DNA of 64,000 bases from Saprospiraceae bacterium (GCA_016714765.1 JADKCF010000004.1:124001-188000), one strand, 5' to 3'. Positions 1 through 9,902 are shown, counted from the stretch's first letter. The notes: generated by a model from the sequence alone, not told the origin. Numbers and translations: made by a program.

Positions 1-616
1 AGATTTTGGACTTTTCTAAAGAAGTCACCACCTGGTCGGGCTTAACATCGGAAGCAGCATTAAAATCTGCAAGTGCGCCATTGATGTCATCTTTTTTTGA
101 TTTACATATGGCTCTGTTTAAAAAAGCGGTGTACGTGTGTTCACCTTTAGATATCGCCACATTCAGATCATTTATGGCCATTTCATAGTTGTTGGACTTC
201 ATATAAGCAGTTCCGCGATTGAGGTATGCCTTTGTAAGCCCTGGATCCTTAGTGATTGCCTCAGTTAAGACTGAAATACATGTACTGTACTCCCCTTTCA
301 GAAGATAACAATACCCCTTGTATAAATGCGCTTTGCTGTGCCCCGGATCCAACTTGATAGTTTGATTGAAGTCAATAATAGCATTATCGTATTGCTGTAA
401 ATTTAGAGCGCAGTTCCCCCTGTTATAATAAGCTTTTGTATAAGTCGGATCTTTTTCGATACAAGTAGAATAAGAAGCCAACGCCAGCTCATAGTTTTTT
501 ACATTAAAGTATTCCACACCCTTATTATAATAATCCAAAGCAGTATTACCTGATTGGCCTACGATAGCACCAGCCACAAAAATGGACATGATAAGTAATA
601 AACTCTTTTTTTGCAT
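1..616 (-). CDS. TPR-repeat exported protein (3' end outside window)
   Basis: Reads leftward from an ATG at 614-616 and is still open at base 1, giving about 205 N-terminal residues. The N-terminus (MQKKSLLLIMSIFVAGAIVG) is a signal peptide ending near GQS. It is followed by back-to-back 34-residue TPR units with the usual A-Y-x-N-R-G, Y-x-x-A-I-x-D and LDP spacing (for example KAYYNRGNCAL, YDNAIIDFNQTI, KAYLNRGTAYM). TPRs are protein-binding scaffolds; an exported one would act in the periplasm or at the outer membrane. It is divergent from fni, so the 190-bp gap must hold both promoters. No specific partner can be named. Confidence 0.85.
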   Translation of the reverse strand, partial: MQKKSLLLIMSIFVAGAIVGQSGNTALDYYNKGVEYFNVKNYELALASYSTCIEKDPTYTKAYYNRGNCALNLQQYDNAIIDFNQTIKLDPGHSKAHLYKGYCYLLKGEYSTCISVLTEAITKDPGLTKAYLNRGTAYMKSNNYEMAINDLNVAISKGEHTYTAFLNRAICKSKKDDINGALADFNAASDVKPDQVVTSLEKSKI

Positions 617-719
617 AAATAATTAAATTTTCAATCGGTTTTAAAAAGGACATTTTGTCAATTCAACAGCCTGGGGGGAAACGGTGTTGAACTATTCAAT
701 CATTGTATTGTTTGGCAAA

Positions 720-754
720 TTTGCAAAAAGATAATGGTTTTATACTTACTTTTG
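720..754 (+). promoter_or_regulatory. Bacteroidota-type promoter of fni-mvaA
   Basis: TTTG at 720-723 and an exact TAnnTTTG match (TACTTTTG) at 747-754, separated by 23 bp, slightly longer than the usual 19-21. Transcription would begin near 761. That rules out translation from the upstream in-frame codon at 703 and supports ATG 808 as the fni start. Confidence 0.45.
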
Positions 755-807
755 GGCAATTATTTTTAACCGGACATGCTAATTCATGGCAAACCCTGTA
801 TTTTAAT

Positions 808-1839
808 ATGGCTGAAAACACTGACTTAGGAGCAGCGGACAGAAAAAAAGATCACATAAATCTTGCTTTCAAATCTCGGGTGACAGCAGATATGCTGGAT
901 GCAAGATTTTATTATGAACCGATGGTTAGTTTGCATGAAGCAGATCCATCTTCTATTGCAATGCATTTTTTAGGAAAAACCTTCAGCACTCCCATATGGG
1001 TTTCCAGCATGACAGGTGGTACTTCCGCAGCTGCTACCATCAATAAAAATCTGGCAAAAGCTTGTGGCGAATTTGGTATGGGCATGGGCCTGGGGTCATG
1101 CAGGCAACTGCTGTTTAGTGATGACTACCTGGCTGATTTCCAGGTCAGGAAATACATGGGATCACAGCCACTGTATGCCAATCTCGGTATTGCCCAACTT
1201 GAAACCCTCGCAGATCTCCATCAATGGGACAAAATAGATACTTTGCTCGATAAGCTGGAGGCAGATGGTCTCATAGTCCACGTCAATCCGTTGCAGGAAT
1301 GGCTACAACCAGAAGGAGACAGATTTAAGTATGCCCCTTTGGATACTATCAAAAGATTGCTGGATAAGGCAGGTTACAAAATTATAGTAAAAGAGGTGGG
1401 GCAAGGTATGGGTCCTGAAAGCTTGAGAGCATTATTGGAGTTGCCCATAGAAGCAGTGGACTTTGGTGCCAGCGGTGGTACTAATTTTGCGTTGCTGGAA
1501 TTATTCCGCTCGTCACAAGCTATTACAGAAAATTATCAGAAGTTGGCCCATGTAGGTCATAGTGCTGAAGAAATGGTAACTTTTGTCAATGATATATTTT
1601 TAGGTCAGCCAAACAAAATGGTATGTAACCAAGTAATCATTTCCGGAGGAATAGCTGACTTCCTGGATGGTTATTTTCTTATGCAAAAACTTAAAGTGCC
1701 TTCTATCTACGGTCAGGCTTCCGGACTTCTCAAACATGCCCAGCAATCATACGAACTACTACAGCAACATCTGGATTTACAGATCAAAGGACTAATACTA
1801 GCAAAAGCTTTTTTAAAAGTAAAACAGGATGGAATCTAA
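808..1839 (+). CDS. fni: type 2 isopentenyl-diphosphate delta-isomerase
   Basis: Interconverts isopentenyl and dimethylallyl diphosphate using FMN and NADPH; cytoplasmic, last step of the mevalonate route. The 343-residue product shows family signatures: SMTGG (about 67-71), GLGSCRQ (about 94-100), ANLG (about 124-127), NPLQEWLQPEGD (about 160-171, metal/substrate binding) and the FMN-phosphate loop FGASGGTNF (about 220). The reading frame extends upstream to 703, but a promoter-like box lies inside that extension, so ATG 808 is chosen. It overlaps mvaA by 11 bases, indicating translational coupling. Confidence 0.93.
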   Translation: MAENTDLGAADRKKDHINLAFKSRVTADMLDARFYYEPMVSLHEADPSSIAMHFLGKTFSTPIWVSSMTGGTSAAATINKNLAKACGEFGMGMGLGSCRQLLFSDDYLADFQVRKYMGSQPLYANLGIAQLETLADLHQWDKIDTLLDKLEADGLIVHVNPLQEWLQPEGDRFKYAPLDTIKRLLDKAGYKIIVKEVGQGMGPESLRALLELPIEAVDFGASGGTNFALLELFRSSQAITENYQKLAHVGHSAEEMVTFVNDIFLGQPNKMVCNQVIISGGIADFLDGYFLMQKLKVPSIYGQASGLLKHAQQSYELLQQHLDLQIKGLILAKAFLKVKQDGI

Positions 1840-3148
1840 ATCAGTATCGGGCTTTTCTAAACTAAGCAGAGAGCAAAAAATCAGTTGGCTAAAATACCAT
1901 TTTCTGCATCAGGAGGAAGTCGACTGTATATTTGACCAGTATCGGCTCAATGATGAAGTCATACAAAAAATTATAGATGGCTTTAGCGAAAATACTGTCA
2001 GTAATTTTATTATGCCATATGGACTGGCTCCAAATTTTTTGATAGACGGACAGATATATTGTGTGCCAATGGTCATAGAAGAAAGTTCGGTAGTAGCCGC
2101 AGCCTCTTCAGCAGCAAAATACTGGATGGACCGGGGTGGATTTAAAACAGAAATTTTAGGAACAACAAAAGTGGGACAGGTGCACTTCCTCTGGCATGGT
2201 AATAAAGAACTCATACGTGCACTATTCCCTCAAATAAAAGCTGCCTTGCTGGAAAAAGCGACTGCTATTACCGAAAACATGGTCAAACGAGGTGGTGGCA
2301 TCACAAATGTCGAGCTCATTGACTTCACCGACGAAGAGCCGGGACTTTATCAGATAAGAGCACATTTTGAAACCTGTGATTCTATGGGTGCTAATTTTAT
2401 AAACTCTACACTGGAAAATTTTGCTAATTCCCTGGAGGAATTTTTTGTAGACCATGCCTCTATCCCTGATAATATGCGGGATGTCAATATCATCATGTCA
2501 ATACTGTCCAATTATACACCTGAATGCCTGGTCAGGGCAGAAGTATTTTGTCCTGTCAATGAACTTGGCACTTTTGCCAATGGAATGATGGCCGAAACTT
2601 TGGCAGAAAAATTCAGAATGGCAGTACAGATTGCTCACATAGACCCTTACAGGGCAACCACACACAATAAAGGTATATTCAATGGAATAGATTCCGTGAT
2701 CCTGGCTACAGGAAATGATTTCAGAGCAACAGAAGCTGCAGGACATACCTATGCAGCGAGAAATGGACGGTACAGTAGCCTGAGTTATTGTGAAATAAAA
2801 GATGGAATATTCCATTTTTGGCTCGACATTCCATTGGCTATAGGAACTGTTGGTGGTTTAACGTCATTACATCCACTGGCTAAAAAAACACTTGACATTT
2901 TAGGCAACCCATCTGCTCAGCAACTCATGCGTATCATAGCATCAGTTGGCCTAGCTCAGAATTTTGCCGCTGTAAGGTCACTGGTGACCACCGGCATCCA
3001 GCAAGGACATATGAAAATGCACCTGATGAATATTCTGCATCATCTGAATGCTTCAGAGACTGAAAGTGCAGCTGCAGTGATTTTTTTTGAAGATAAAACA
3101 ATATCCTTCTCAGGAGTCCGGGATTTTTTAATGGGTATCAGAAAATAA
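1829..3148 (+). CDS. mvaA: hydroxymethylglutaryl-CoA reductase, class II (degradative type)
   Basis: Class II HMG-CoA reductase. In Bacteroidota the gene sits with other mevalonate-pathway genes, so synthesis of mevalonate is the likely direction despite the family label. 439 residues. Catalytic elements visible: ENTVSNF (54-60) carrying the catalytic Glu, DSMGAN, THNKGI with the catalytic Lys (near 282), GNDFRA with the catalytic Asp, and the C-terminal GHMKMH catalytic His. The N-terminal membrane anchor of class I enzymes is absent. Its ATG lies inside the 3' end of fni. No terminator was recognised after it. Confidence 0.95.
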   Translation: MESKSVSGFSKLSREQKISWLKYHFLHQEEVDCIFDQYRLNDEVIQKIIDGFSENTVSNFIMPYGLAPNFLIDGQIYCVPMVIEESSVVAAASSAAKYWMDRGGFKTEILGTTKVGQVHFLWHGNKELIRALFPQIKAALLEKATAITENMVKRGGGITNVELIDFTDEEPGLYQIRAHFETCDSMGANFINSTLENFANSLEEFFVDHASIPDNMRDVNIIMSILSNYTPECLVRAEVFCPVNELGTFANGMMAETLAEKFRMAVQIAHIDPYRATTHNKGIFNGIDSVILATGNDFRATEAAGHTYAARNGRYSSLSYCEIKDGIFHFWLDIPLAIGTVGGLTSLHPLAKKTLDILGNPSAQQLMRIIASVGLAQNFAAVRSLVTTGIQQGHMKMHLMNILHHLNASETESAAAVIFFEDKTISFSGVRDFLMGIRK

Positions 3149-3304
3149 GCCTCGACTTATTTACATTCTTTTATTTTGTCTCCAAAATTCTATGTATGGG
3201 GTACTACGTTTACCATTGAGAAATAAAGCATCCTAAAAAAAATTCCGTCTGATAGCAACATATGGCAATTTTAGTTCGTTTCAAATAAAAACACACTGGT
3301 TGAT

Positions 3305-3964
3305 ATGAAATATTTTTACATTATGGTATGTCTCTGTTTTAGTTACTGTATCAGTTTTGCTCAGAAAGAAAATGCTTTTTACACGTACAAAAACGAAATA
3401 GGTATCAACTTCACCAATGTACTTGGCAATGTCCTGAGTCTCAACCCGAATAATGCCAGTTCGCCCTATGGCCTCACATATCGTCGGCATATGAAAAACT
3501 CCTCTTTCAGATCAGCCTTAAATATCAGATACGGTTCAAATCAGACAAATGATTTTTCCAGTGGTAGTTTTTTTCAGCGGACTTTAAACATATTAACTAC
3601 CAATGTCAGATTCGGTTTGGAAAAACACCTCGTAGTACATAAAAAACTGCAATTTTCGTATGGATTTGATGTCCTGGTTTCTTATGGTCGAGAAAATTCA
3701 GAAATAATTGACTTGAATACCAATGGGTCTACTTTCCTCAGTAATCAAAAAACGATAGGTGGAGGGCTGGGCCCAATGTTGAGACTGGAATATAAGATTT
3801 CAGACAGGATATACATCAGCTCAGAATCATCATTATACGGAATATATAATACAACAAATGAAAGCCTTACCATCAATGGTAGTCTAACCGAAGAGCCTTC
3901 AAAAAAGGCATCATCTCTTATCCTGGAACTACCTCAATCTTTGTTTTTTAATATCTCATTTTGA
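3305..3964 (+). CDS. predicted outer-membrane beta-barrel protein (tandem copy 1)
   Basis: 219 residues with a signal peptide (cleavage near FAQ-KEN) followed by alternating polar/aromatic stretches typical of small outer-membrane barrels, ending in an aromatic residue (NISF) as expected for BAM recognition. It is recognisably paralogous to the next gene: NEIGINFT aligns with REVGVNFT, GLEK with GLEK, and SDRIYISSESSLYG with TKRLFISTEAALFL. The next gene starts within a few bases of its stop, so the two form one unit. No family name can be assigned and the function is unknown. Confidence 0.7.
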   Translation: MKYFYIMVCLCFSYCISFAQKENAFYTYKNEIGINFTNVLGNVLSLNPNNASSPYGLTYRRHMKNSSFRSALNIRYGSNQTNDFSSGSFFQRTLNILTTNVRFGLEKHLVVHKKLQFSYGFDVLVSYGRENSEIIDLNTNGSTFLSNQKTIGGGLGPMLRLEYKISDRIYISSESSLYGIYNTTNESLTINGSLTEEPSKKASSLILELPQSLFFNISF

Positions 3965-3966
3965 TT

Positions 3967-4569
3967 ATGATGAAACATGCCTTTCTGATTTTGCTATTAC
4001 TAATAGGTTTGCCATACATGGCGTGGATGCAGTCAACTGCTCCGACAGAAAAAATATCTGTATATGCCGAAGAAGATCAATATGAGGATGATCCTTATTA
4101 CTGGTCCTATTCGCGTGAAGTCGGAGTAAATTTTACACCTTTGATATCCAAACTGGTACCTTTCAATCTGGGCGAAAACGATGCGGGTAATGTGGGGCTG
4201 ATCTGGAAAAAATACTATTCATCCCGAGCTTTCAGAATTAGTTTGGGAGCCAAGTTAAGAAATTTTGATGATGGTACTGGTAACAATTTCTTTTTCCTCG
4301 GTATAGGATTGGAAAAAAGGCACCCCATCACTAAGGATAAAAAAATGGCTTATACCAGTGGATGGGAACTTTTCTTAAATGCCAGCGAAGTAGAGAATGA
4401 CAATGCATTAGGCGTCCGCAAAACCTACGGATTTGAATACCACTTTACTAAAAGATTATTTATCTCCACAGAAGCTGCCCTTTTCCTTGGTTTAAACGCT
4501 GACGAAGGAGGTCCTGTTTTTGACTACCAGATTCCGACTGCCATTTTTGTAAATATCCGACTTTATTGA
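3967..4569 (+). CDS. predicted outer-membrane beta-barrel protein (tandem copy 2)
   Basis: 200 residues from ATG 3967 (a second ATG follows at once; the frame also opens at TTG 3961). Signal peptide ends near AWMQS, then an acidic stretch, then barrel-like strands, ending in IRLY. It is a diverged tandem paralogue of the preceding gene, with the same order of motifs (GVNFT, GLEK, FISTEAALF). Its start lies about 3 bases past the previous stop, so co-translation is likely. The downstream peroxidase has its own promoter. Function unknown. Confidence 0.68.
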   Translation: MMKHAFLILLLLIGLPYMAWMQSTAPTEKISVYAEEDQYEDDPYYWSYSREVGVNFTPLISKLVPFNLGENDAGNVGLIWKKYYSSRAFRISLGAKLRNFDDGTGNNFFFLGIGLEKRHPITKDKKMAYTSGWELFLNASEVENDNALGVRKTYGFEYHFTKRLFISTEAALFLGLNADEGGPVFDYQIPTAIFVNIRLY

Positions 4570-4610
4570 ACGGAGCTTAATTTATTTTTTTGTTAAAATT
4601 TTACAAAACA

Positions 4611-4641
4611 TTGACAATTTAATATTTATAATCTATTTTTG
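4611..4641 (+). promoter_or_regulatory. promoter of the di-haem peroxidase gene
   Basis: TTG at 4611-4613 and TATTTTTG at 4634-4641 (TAnnTTTG consensus) with a 20-bp spacer, 23 bp before the ATG at 4665. Spacing and both boxes fit the Bacteroidota sigma-ABfr promoter. Confidence 0.6.
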
Positions 4642-4664
4642 AATAAAATTTAAAAACATTCATC

Positions 4665-5834
4665 ATGAAGAAACTTTTATTTATTATCATTCTTACAGGT
4701 TTTGCGCTGTTATCGTGCAATGACAAAACACTTGTAACTACTGTTGAGGAAGATAAAATTTCCCTTCCCGCTGAACCTTATGCTTATGACCAGCTGGATC
4801 TTCCGAAAGAAACTCAACCTGCCTTTACCAATTTTATCGATTTTGAAATAATCAATGGTGTACCAGTTAATACACAGTTTAAGTCTGACATTACTCCGTG
4901 GGGAGCTACTTTGGGCAGAGTGCTTTTTTATGACAAAAAATTATCTCTAAACAATACTATTTCGTGCGCTTCATGCCACCATCAGGATAAAGGATTTGCA
5001 GATGGACAGCAATTCAGCACAGGATTCGAAGGTCGTATCACTACCAGAAATAGTATGGCCATCATTAATCCTATTTTGCAAAACAATCTCTTTTGGGATT
5101 CCAGATCTAAAACGATCCATGATTTGTCTCTGCAACCTATACAAAACCATATCGAAATGGGAATGGAAAATCTGGACAGACTCGTTACTAAAATTAACGA
5201 AACAGATTACTACAAACCACTATTTTTAAAAGCTTTTGGTTCTGATAAAGTAAGTCCAGAAAATATATCTAAAGCCCTTTCCCAATTTGTGGCCTCCATC
5301 ACTACCAGCAGATCTAAGTTTGATGTTGGTTTAAATAATAATTTTTCCAATTATAGTGAACTGGAGAATATGGGCAGGCAACTATTCAACAGTGATAAAG
5401 CCAAATGTGCATCATGTCATGGTGGCAACAATATGAGTGCTCAGGACGGCCCCAATGATCCATACGGCGGAGGAGGTTCATTTTCTCTAGGTCAGGATTT
5501 AAGAGGTGCAACTAATATTGGATTGGATATCGACTATAAAGATAATGGATTGGGTAATGGAAATTTTAAAATCCCTGGATTACGCAATATAGAATTGACA
5601 GCACCTTATATGCATGATGGTAGGTTTAAAACCCTGGAAGAAGTAATCAATCATTACAGCGAAGGTGTAAAGCCTCACAAAAATCTGGATGTAAAATTCA
5701 CAGACGGGAAAGGAAATGTCAAACCACTTCACTTAAATTCGATAGAAAAGAAAGCCTTGGTAGCTTTTCTCAAGACACTCACAGATCACGAAATGGCAAA
5801 AAATCCAAAGTGGAGTAATCCTTTCAGAAACTAA
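4665..5834 (+). CDS. di-haem cytochrome c peroxidase (CcpA/MauG family) lipoprotein
   Basis: 389 residues. The signal ends in a lipobox (FALLSC, Cys18), so the protein is probably membrane-anchored. Two CxxCH haem sites: CASCHH at 101-106 and CASCHG at 248-253, the expected spacing for the family. APYMHDGRF near the C-terminus is also family-typical. Such enzymes reduce hydrogen peroxide with electrons from cytochrome c, but some members oxidise protein substrates (MauG type), so peroxidase is the default rather than a proven role. It has its own promoter and a terminator right after the stop, so it is probably monocistronic. Confidence 0.9.
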   Translation: MKKLLFIIILTGFALLSCNDKTLVTTVEEDKISLPAEPYAYDQLDLPKETQPAFTNFIDFEIINGVPVNTQFKSDITPWGATLGRVLFYDKKLSLNNTISCASCHHQDKGFADGQQFSTGFEGRITTRNSMAIINPILQNNLFWDSRSKTIHDLSLQPIQNHIEMGMENLDRLVTKINETDYYKPLFLKAFGSDKVSPENISKALSQFVASITTSRSKFDVGLNNNFSNYSELENMGRQLFNSDKAKCASCHGGNNMSAQDGPNDPYGGGGSFSLGQDLRGATNIGLDIDYKDNGLGNGNFKIPGLRNIELTAPYMHDGRFKTLEEVINHYSEGVKPHKNLDVKFTDGKGNVKPLHLNSIEKKALVAFLKTLTDHEMAKNPKWSNPFRN

Positions 5835-5854
5835 ACAAATAAAAAATACAAGTA

Positions 5855-5886
5855 AAAAAAGGCCTTCTATGTAGAGGGCCTTTTTT
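5855..5886 (+). terminator. rho-independent terminator after peroxidase gene
   Basis: A-rich 5' arm plus GGCC pairs with GGCC plus a T run; a further 4 bp (one G-T wobble) closes a 4-base loop. Lies 20 bp after the stop. Confidence 0.8.
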
Positions 5887-5952
5887 ATTATTACATCTAA
5901 TATATCTGATAATTAGCTTTATAGTCTTACCTTAGCATTAGATATCCTGATC

Positions 5953-7272
5953 ATGCAAACATTGAGAGTTATATTTATCATACTATTATCTGCGTATATG
6001 GTGGCAGCACAGCAGCACTTAAGTTTGGATATACCCATCATATTAAAACACAACACCAACGGTAGTTATGAACAGACTATTGACATAGGTTCTCATCACA
6101 TTTATGATTTTATGGCTATATCTATATTAATGGATTGCAAAGGTATAACGCCCACCTCTCTAACAGGTAGTGTGATAAGCAATAAATCCAGGCATGCTAT
6201 TACACATTTCGGAGAAGAGATAGTAGAAAACAGATACGTCAGCGAAATCATCTATCTTAAACCGGATGAAAAAGGTGTCATCCGATTCGAATACACTTTT
6301 GATCAAGGGCTAGATCCAAAACTGATAATGGGTAAAATACACATTTTTTCTCCGGCTGAAACCAAAAAACCAAAATCCAAAACCAAACAACAAGGCGTAA
6401 AAAAAAGAAGCGATTGTAAATGTCCCACACCTGCTGCCATACAAAGAGCTGATTGGGGGGCATCGTTCCATCTCGACCAAAATATATTTATACCACCACC
6501 CGCTTACACAGATGTGTCGCATCTCATTGTGCACCATAGCGCCGGAACCAATATCAGCAACAACTGGAAAATGTGGTAGCTTCCATTTTCGATTTTCATG
6601 TAAATACCAATGGATGGCAAGATATAGGCTATAACTGGCTCATCGATCCCAATGGAGTCTTATATGAAGGCCGTGGAGGAGGCGAAAATGTACGTGGAGC
6701 CCACATGTGCGGATATAACAATAATACTCTGGGTGTTTGTGTGATGGGGAATTTTGTATCTTTGATTCCTTCTGATACTGCAATAATATCTTTAAAAACT
6801 ACTTGCATGGAAGTGCTGTCAGGATGACATAGGTGCCACAAGTACCGGATCCATTGTGTCTTTTCCGGGAGTGATGCACCATATTTCAGGTCATAGAGAC
6901 GGATGTGCCCCCGGTTATACTACTTGTCCTGGCCAGGCTCTATATAATCTGTTGCCGGGACTCAGAAACGATACTGAAACATATATTGCATCTGAATGTT
7001 TGTCATCACAGGTAGATGTGTTGCCCCATCATTTTACATATAGTTTCACACCCAATCCTGTGTCAGACGCCATAAGTTTAAAACAAAACAGTGTGTTTTC
7101 CACCATACATTTCAGTATCATAGACCCCTATGGCAGACTGGTCGAAAAATTTACCACTTTGCCCAATGAGACAGAAAAAACCGTCCTACTGGACAAACTG
7201 GCACCTGGATTGTATTTTATAAAATCATCGTCTCAGTTTTCTGACCTTCCGCTCAGATTATTAAAAATCTGA
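5953..7272 (+). CDS. secreted PGRP-type N-acetylmuramoyl-L-alanine amidase with T9SS sorting domain (two frame breaks)
   Basis: Three reading-frame pieces form one protein of about 440 residues. Piece 1 (to about 6571) has a signal peptide, a beta-rich N-terminal region and the start of the PGRP/amidase-2 domain (RADWGA, LIVHHSAGT). Piece 2 continues it (GYNWLIDPNGVLYEGRGG, GVCVMGNF). Piece 3 ends it (HISGHRDG, TTCPGQALYNLLPG) and closes with a type IX sorting domain (SFTPNPVSD ... LAPGLYFIKS). The zinc ligands (His of HH, His of GHRD, Cys of TTCPG) are all present, so the enzyme should cleave peptidoglycan once exported. Breaks lie at the GGAAAA run (6566-6571, one base missing) and the A5 run at 6794-6798. 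Sequencing error is likelier than decay because both flanks stay conserved. Confidence 0.8.
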
Positions 7273-9779
7273 TGAACATTAATGCTATTAAAAAAAACGC
7301 TAAACAAGCTGAAACACCTCAGGATAGTATCAGTGGAATAAACCAGGTCGAAAAATGGTTTGCGTCCTTGGAGTGGAAACCAATGGATTTTCAGTTACAA
7401 ACATGGAAGGCATATAAAGATGGACTATCAGGTGTGATCAATGCTCCCACAGGTAGCGGAAAGACGTACTCGGCATTATTGGCGGTGCTTATCGACTACA
7501 TAGACAGACATAAGAAAGATTACACAACCACACGTCCCGGTGGAATACAACTCATTTGGGTGACACCTATCAGAGCCCTGGCCAAAGAAATACATTTGTC
7601 ATGTCAGAAAGCACTCAGAGCATTGGATTTGCCATGGAAAGCAGAAATCCGCACAGGTGACTCCTCTGCCAAAGACAAACAGTCACAGTTTAAAAATCCC
7701 CCCGAAATCCTGATCTCCACACCTGAAAGCCTGCATGTTATTATGGCCACAAAGGGATATTCTGTCCTGCTGAGTACCGTGAGCTGCATAGTCATCGATG
7801 AGTGGCATGAGCTGATAGGAAGCAAGCGTGGTGTCCAAACAGAACTTGTGATATCCCGACTCCAAAATTTGTGCTCCAACCTAAGAATTTGGGGTATCTC
7901 AGCCACCATAGGAAATATGGAAGAGGCCATTGATGTATTACTGTTTACCGTACCCGAAAATAAAAGGCTCATCGTCAAAGCTGAAATCCATAAACAAATC
8001 ACGCTTCATTCTGTCATTCCGGACGTAATAGAAAAGTATCCCTGGGCGGGACATCTGAGCCTGAGATTGGCTGGAGAGGTAGTGCACATCATTCATCAAT
8101 CCAGGACTACCCTGATATTTACCAACACAAGGGCACAATGTGAAATATGGTATCAAAAAATTCTTGACTTAGACCCCGAACTCTCCGGGCTCATAGCCAT
8201 GCATCATGGGTCCATCAGCAAAGAAATCAGAGAGTGGGTAGAAGATGCTCTATACGAGGGAAGAATAAAAGCTGTAATCTGTACTTCGAGTCTGGATCTG
8301 GGTGTTGACTTCAGGCCAGTAGAGACTATAGTGCAGATAGGCAGCCCTAAAGGTGTAGCAAGATTCGTTCAGCGAGCTGGACGTAGTGGTCACCAGCCTG
8401 GCGCTTCCAGTAGCATATGGTTTGTACCAACACATGCCCTGGAACTTGTAGAGGCTGCAGGCCTACGTATGGCCATTTCCAACCATGATCTGGAAGAACG
8501 TATACCCTATATAAGGAGTTTTGATGTACTCATACAGTATCTCATGACACTGGCAGTATCTGAAGGATTTATGGCCGATGATGTTTTCGAACAACTAAAA
8601 AATACATATTGCTTTGCGTCTATGGACCAATCGGAGTGGCAACAAATACTCAGCTATATGGTATATGGCAGCCATACTTTACAAGCTTATGACGAATACA
8701 AAAAACTGAAAATAAATGAGGACGGGCTGTATTATGTAATGGACAATAAAACAATACTCAGACACAAGCTTAGTATTGGTACGATTATTTCAGATGCCAT
8801 GATATCCATCAAACTACTCAAAGGTACTCACCTTGGTGTAATAGAAGAGTGGTTTGTCTCTCAGCTCAACCCCGGAGATGTTTTTTGGTTTGCAGGCAAA
8901 CCTCTACAACTAGTACGTATAAAAGAGATGACTGCACAGGTCAAAATAAGCCAGTCCAAATCAGGCAAAATACCATCTTATCAGGGAGGAAGAATGCCTC
9001 TTAGCTCTCAGATGTCAGAAGTGCTGAGAGAAAAAATATACAGGTATACAGAGGGAATAGTAGAAGATGTAGAGATGAATGTTTTGAAACCATTGTTTGA
9101 TGAGCAGGAAAGAAGGTCCTTAATACCTAAAAGAGATGAGTTTCTGGTAGAATATTTTCAGAGTAAAGAGGGTTACCATTTAGTGATGTACCCCTTCGAA
9201 GGACGCAATGTACATGAGGGTATGGCCGCACTGATAGCAAAAAGGCTCAGTATGAAGATGCCAATAAGTTTTTCATTGGCCATGAATGATCTGGGTTTTG
9301 AGTTGTTGTCAGACCAAATAATAGATGTAGACCTCCTCATCAACAAATCGCTTTTTTCCACACGTGAGCTGTCATCTGATATACAGTCCAGCATAAATAA
9401 TGTCGAAATGGCGAGACGAAGATTCAGGGATATTGCAAGGATTTCAGGTTTGATATTTTCAGGATTCCCTGGCAAACAAAAAAAGGACAGGCATTTACAG
9501 GCTTCCAGCCAGCTACTATTCGAAGTTTTTAAAGACTATGAGCCTGATAACCTCCTTTACAGACAAACATTTGATGAAGTAATGACATTTCAGCTGGAAG
9601 AAGTTAGACTCAGGAGATCATTACAAAAAATAGAATCCAGTCACATTATCATTAGTAGGCCACAAAAAGCAAGTCCCTTCTCCTTTCCAATCATCGTGGA
9701 CAGACTGAGCAGAGAAAAGCTTACCTCAGAAAAACTAGAAGACCGAATAAAAAAGATGACCAGAGAGCTCATTAAGTAA
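7272..9779 (+). CDS. Lhr-like DEXH-box helicase (ligase-associated type)
   Basis: 835-residue superfamily 2 helicase. Motif I NAPTGSGKTYSALL, motif II DEWH (VIDEWHELIGS), motif III SATIGN and motif VI QRAGRSGHQPG are all clear, followed by a long Lhr-type C-terminal region. In many bacteria this subfamily is encoded with an ATP-dependent DNA ligase and a nuclease as a repair module; neither is adjacent here. Its ATG overlaps the stop of the amidase gene by one base, although the two functions are unrelated. Length and motifs are complete. A role in DNA repair is inferred from the family. Confidence 0.88.
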   Translation: MNINAIKKNAKQAETPQDSISGINQVEKWFASLEWKPMDFQLQTWKAYKDGLSGVINAPTGSGKTYSALLAVLIDYIDRHKKDYTTTRPGGIQLIWVTPIRALAKEIHLSCQKALRALDLPWKAEIRTGDSSAKDKQSQFKNPPEILISTPESLHVIMATKGYSVLLSTVSCIVIDEWHELIGSKRGVQTELVISRLQNLCSNLRIWGISATIGNMEEAIDVLLFTVPENKRLIVKAEIHKQITLHSVIPDVIEKYPWAGHLSLRLAGEVVHIIHQSRTTLIFTNTRAQCEIWYQKILDLDPELSGLIAMHHGSISKEIREWVEDALYEGRIKAVICTSSLDLGVDFRPVETIVQIGSPKGVARFVQRAGRSGHQPGASSSIWFVPTHALELVEAAGLRMAISNHDLEERIPYIRSFDVLIQYLMTLAVSEGFMADDVFEQLKNTYCFASMDQSEWQQILSYMVYGSHTLQAYDEYKKLKINEDGLYYVMDNKTILRHKLSIGTIISDAMISIKLLKGTHLGVIEEWFVSQLNPGDVFWFAGKPLQLVRIKEMTAQVKISQSKSGKIPSYQGGRMPLSSQMSEVLREKIYRYTEGIVEDVEMNVLKPLFDEQERRSLIPKRDEFLVEYFQSKEGYHLVMYPFEGRNVHEGMAALIAKRLSMKMPISFSLAMNDLGFELLSDQIIDVDLLINKSLFSTRELSSDIQSSINNVEMARRRFRDIARISGLIFSGFPGKQKKDRHLQASSQLLFEVFKDYEPDNLLYRQTFDEVMTFQLEEVRLRRSLQKIESSHIIISRPQKASPFSFPIIVDRLSREKLTSEKLEDRIKKMTRELIK

Positions 9780-9902
9780 AATAGACTTTTGACAAAAATA
9801 GCTAATAATCTTCCTCTTTTTACTGATTTATGATAAAAATGTCATACTTTTGGTTGCTGCTTTACTTATTTATAATATGTTAATCAAAAATACGTAGCCC
9901 TG

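Noticed and set aside
703..807. Upstream extension of fni by 35 codons
   Set aside because: It contains the TTTG/TACTTTTG promoter and lacks family conservation; ATG 808 is preferred.
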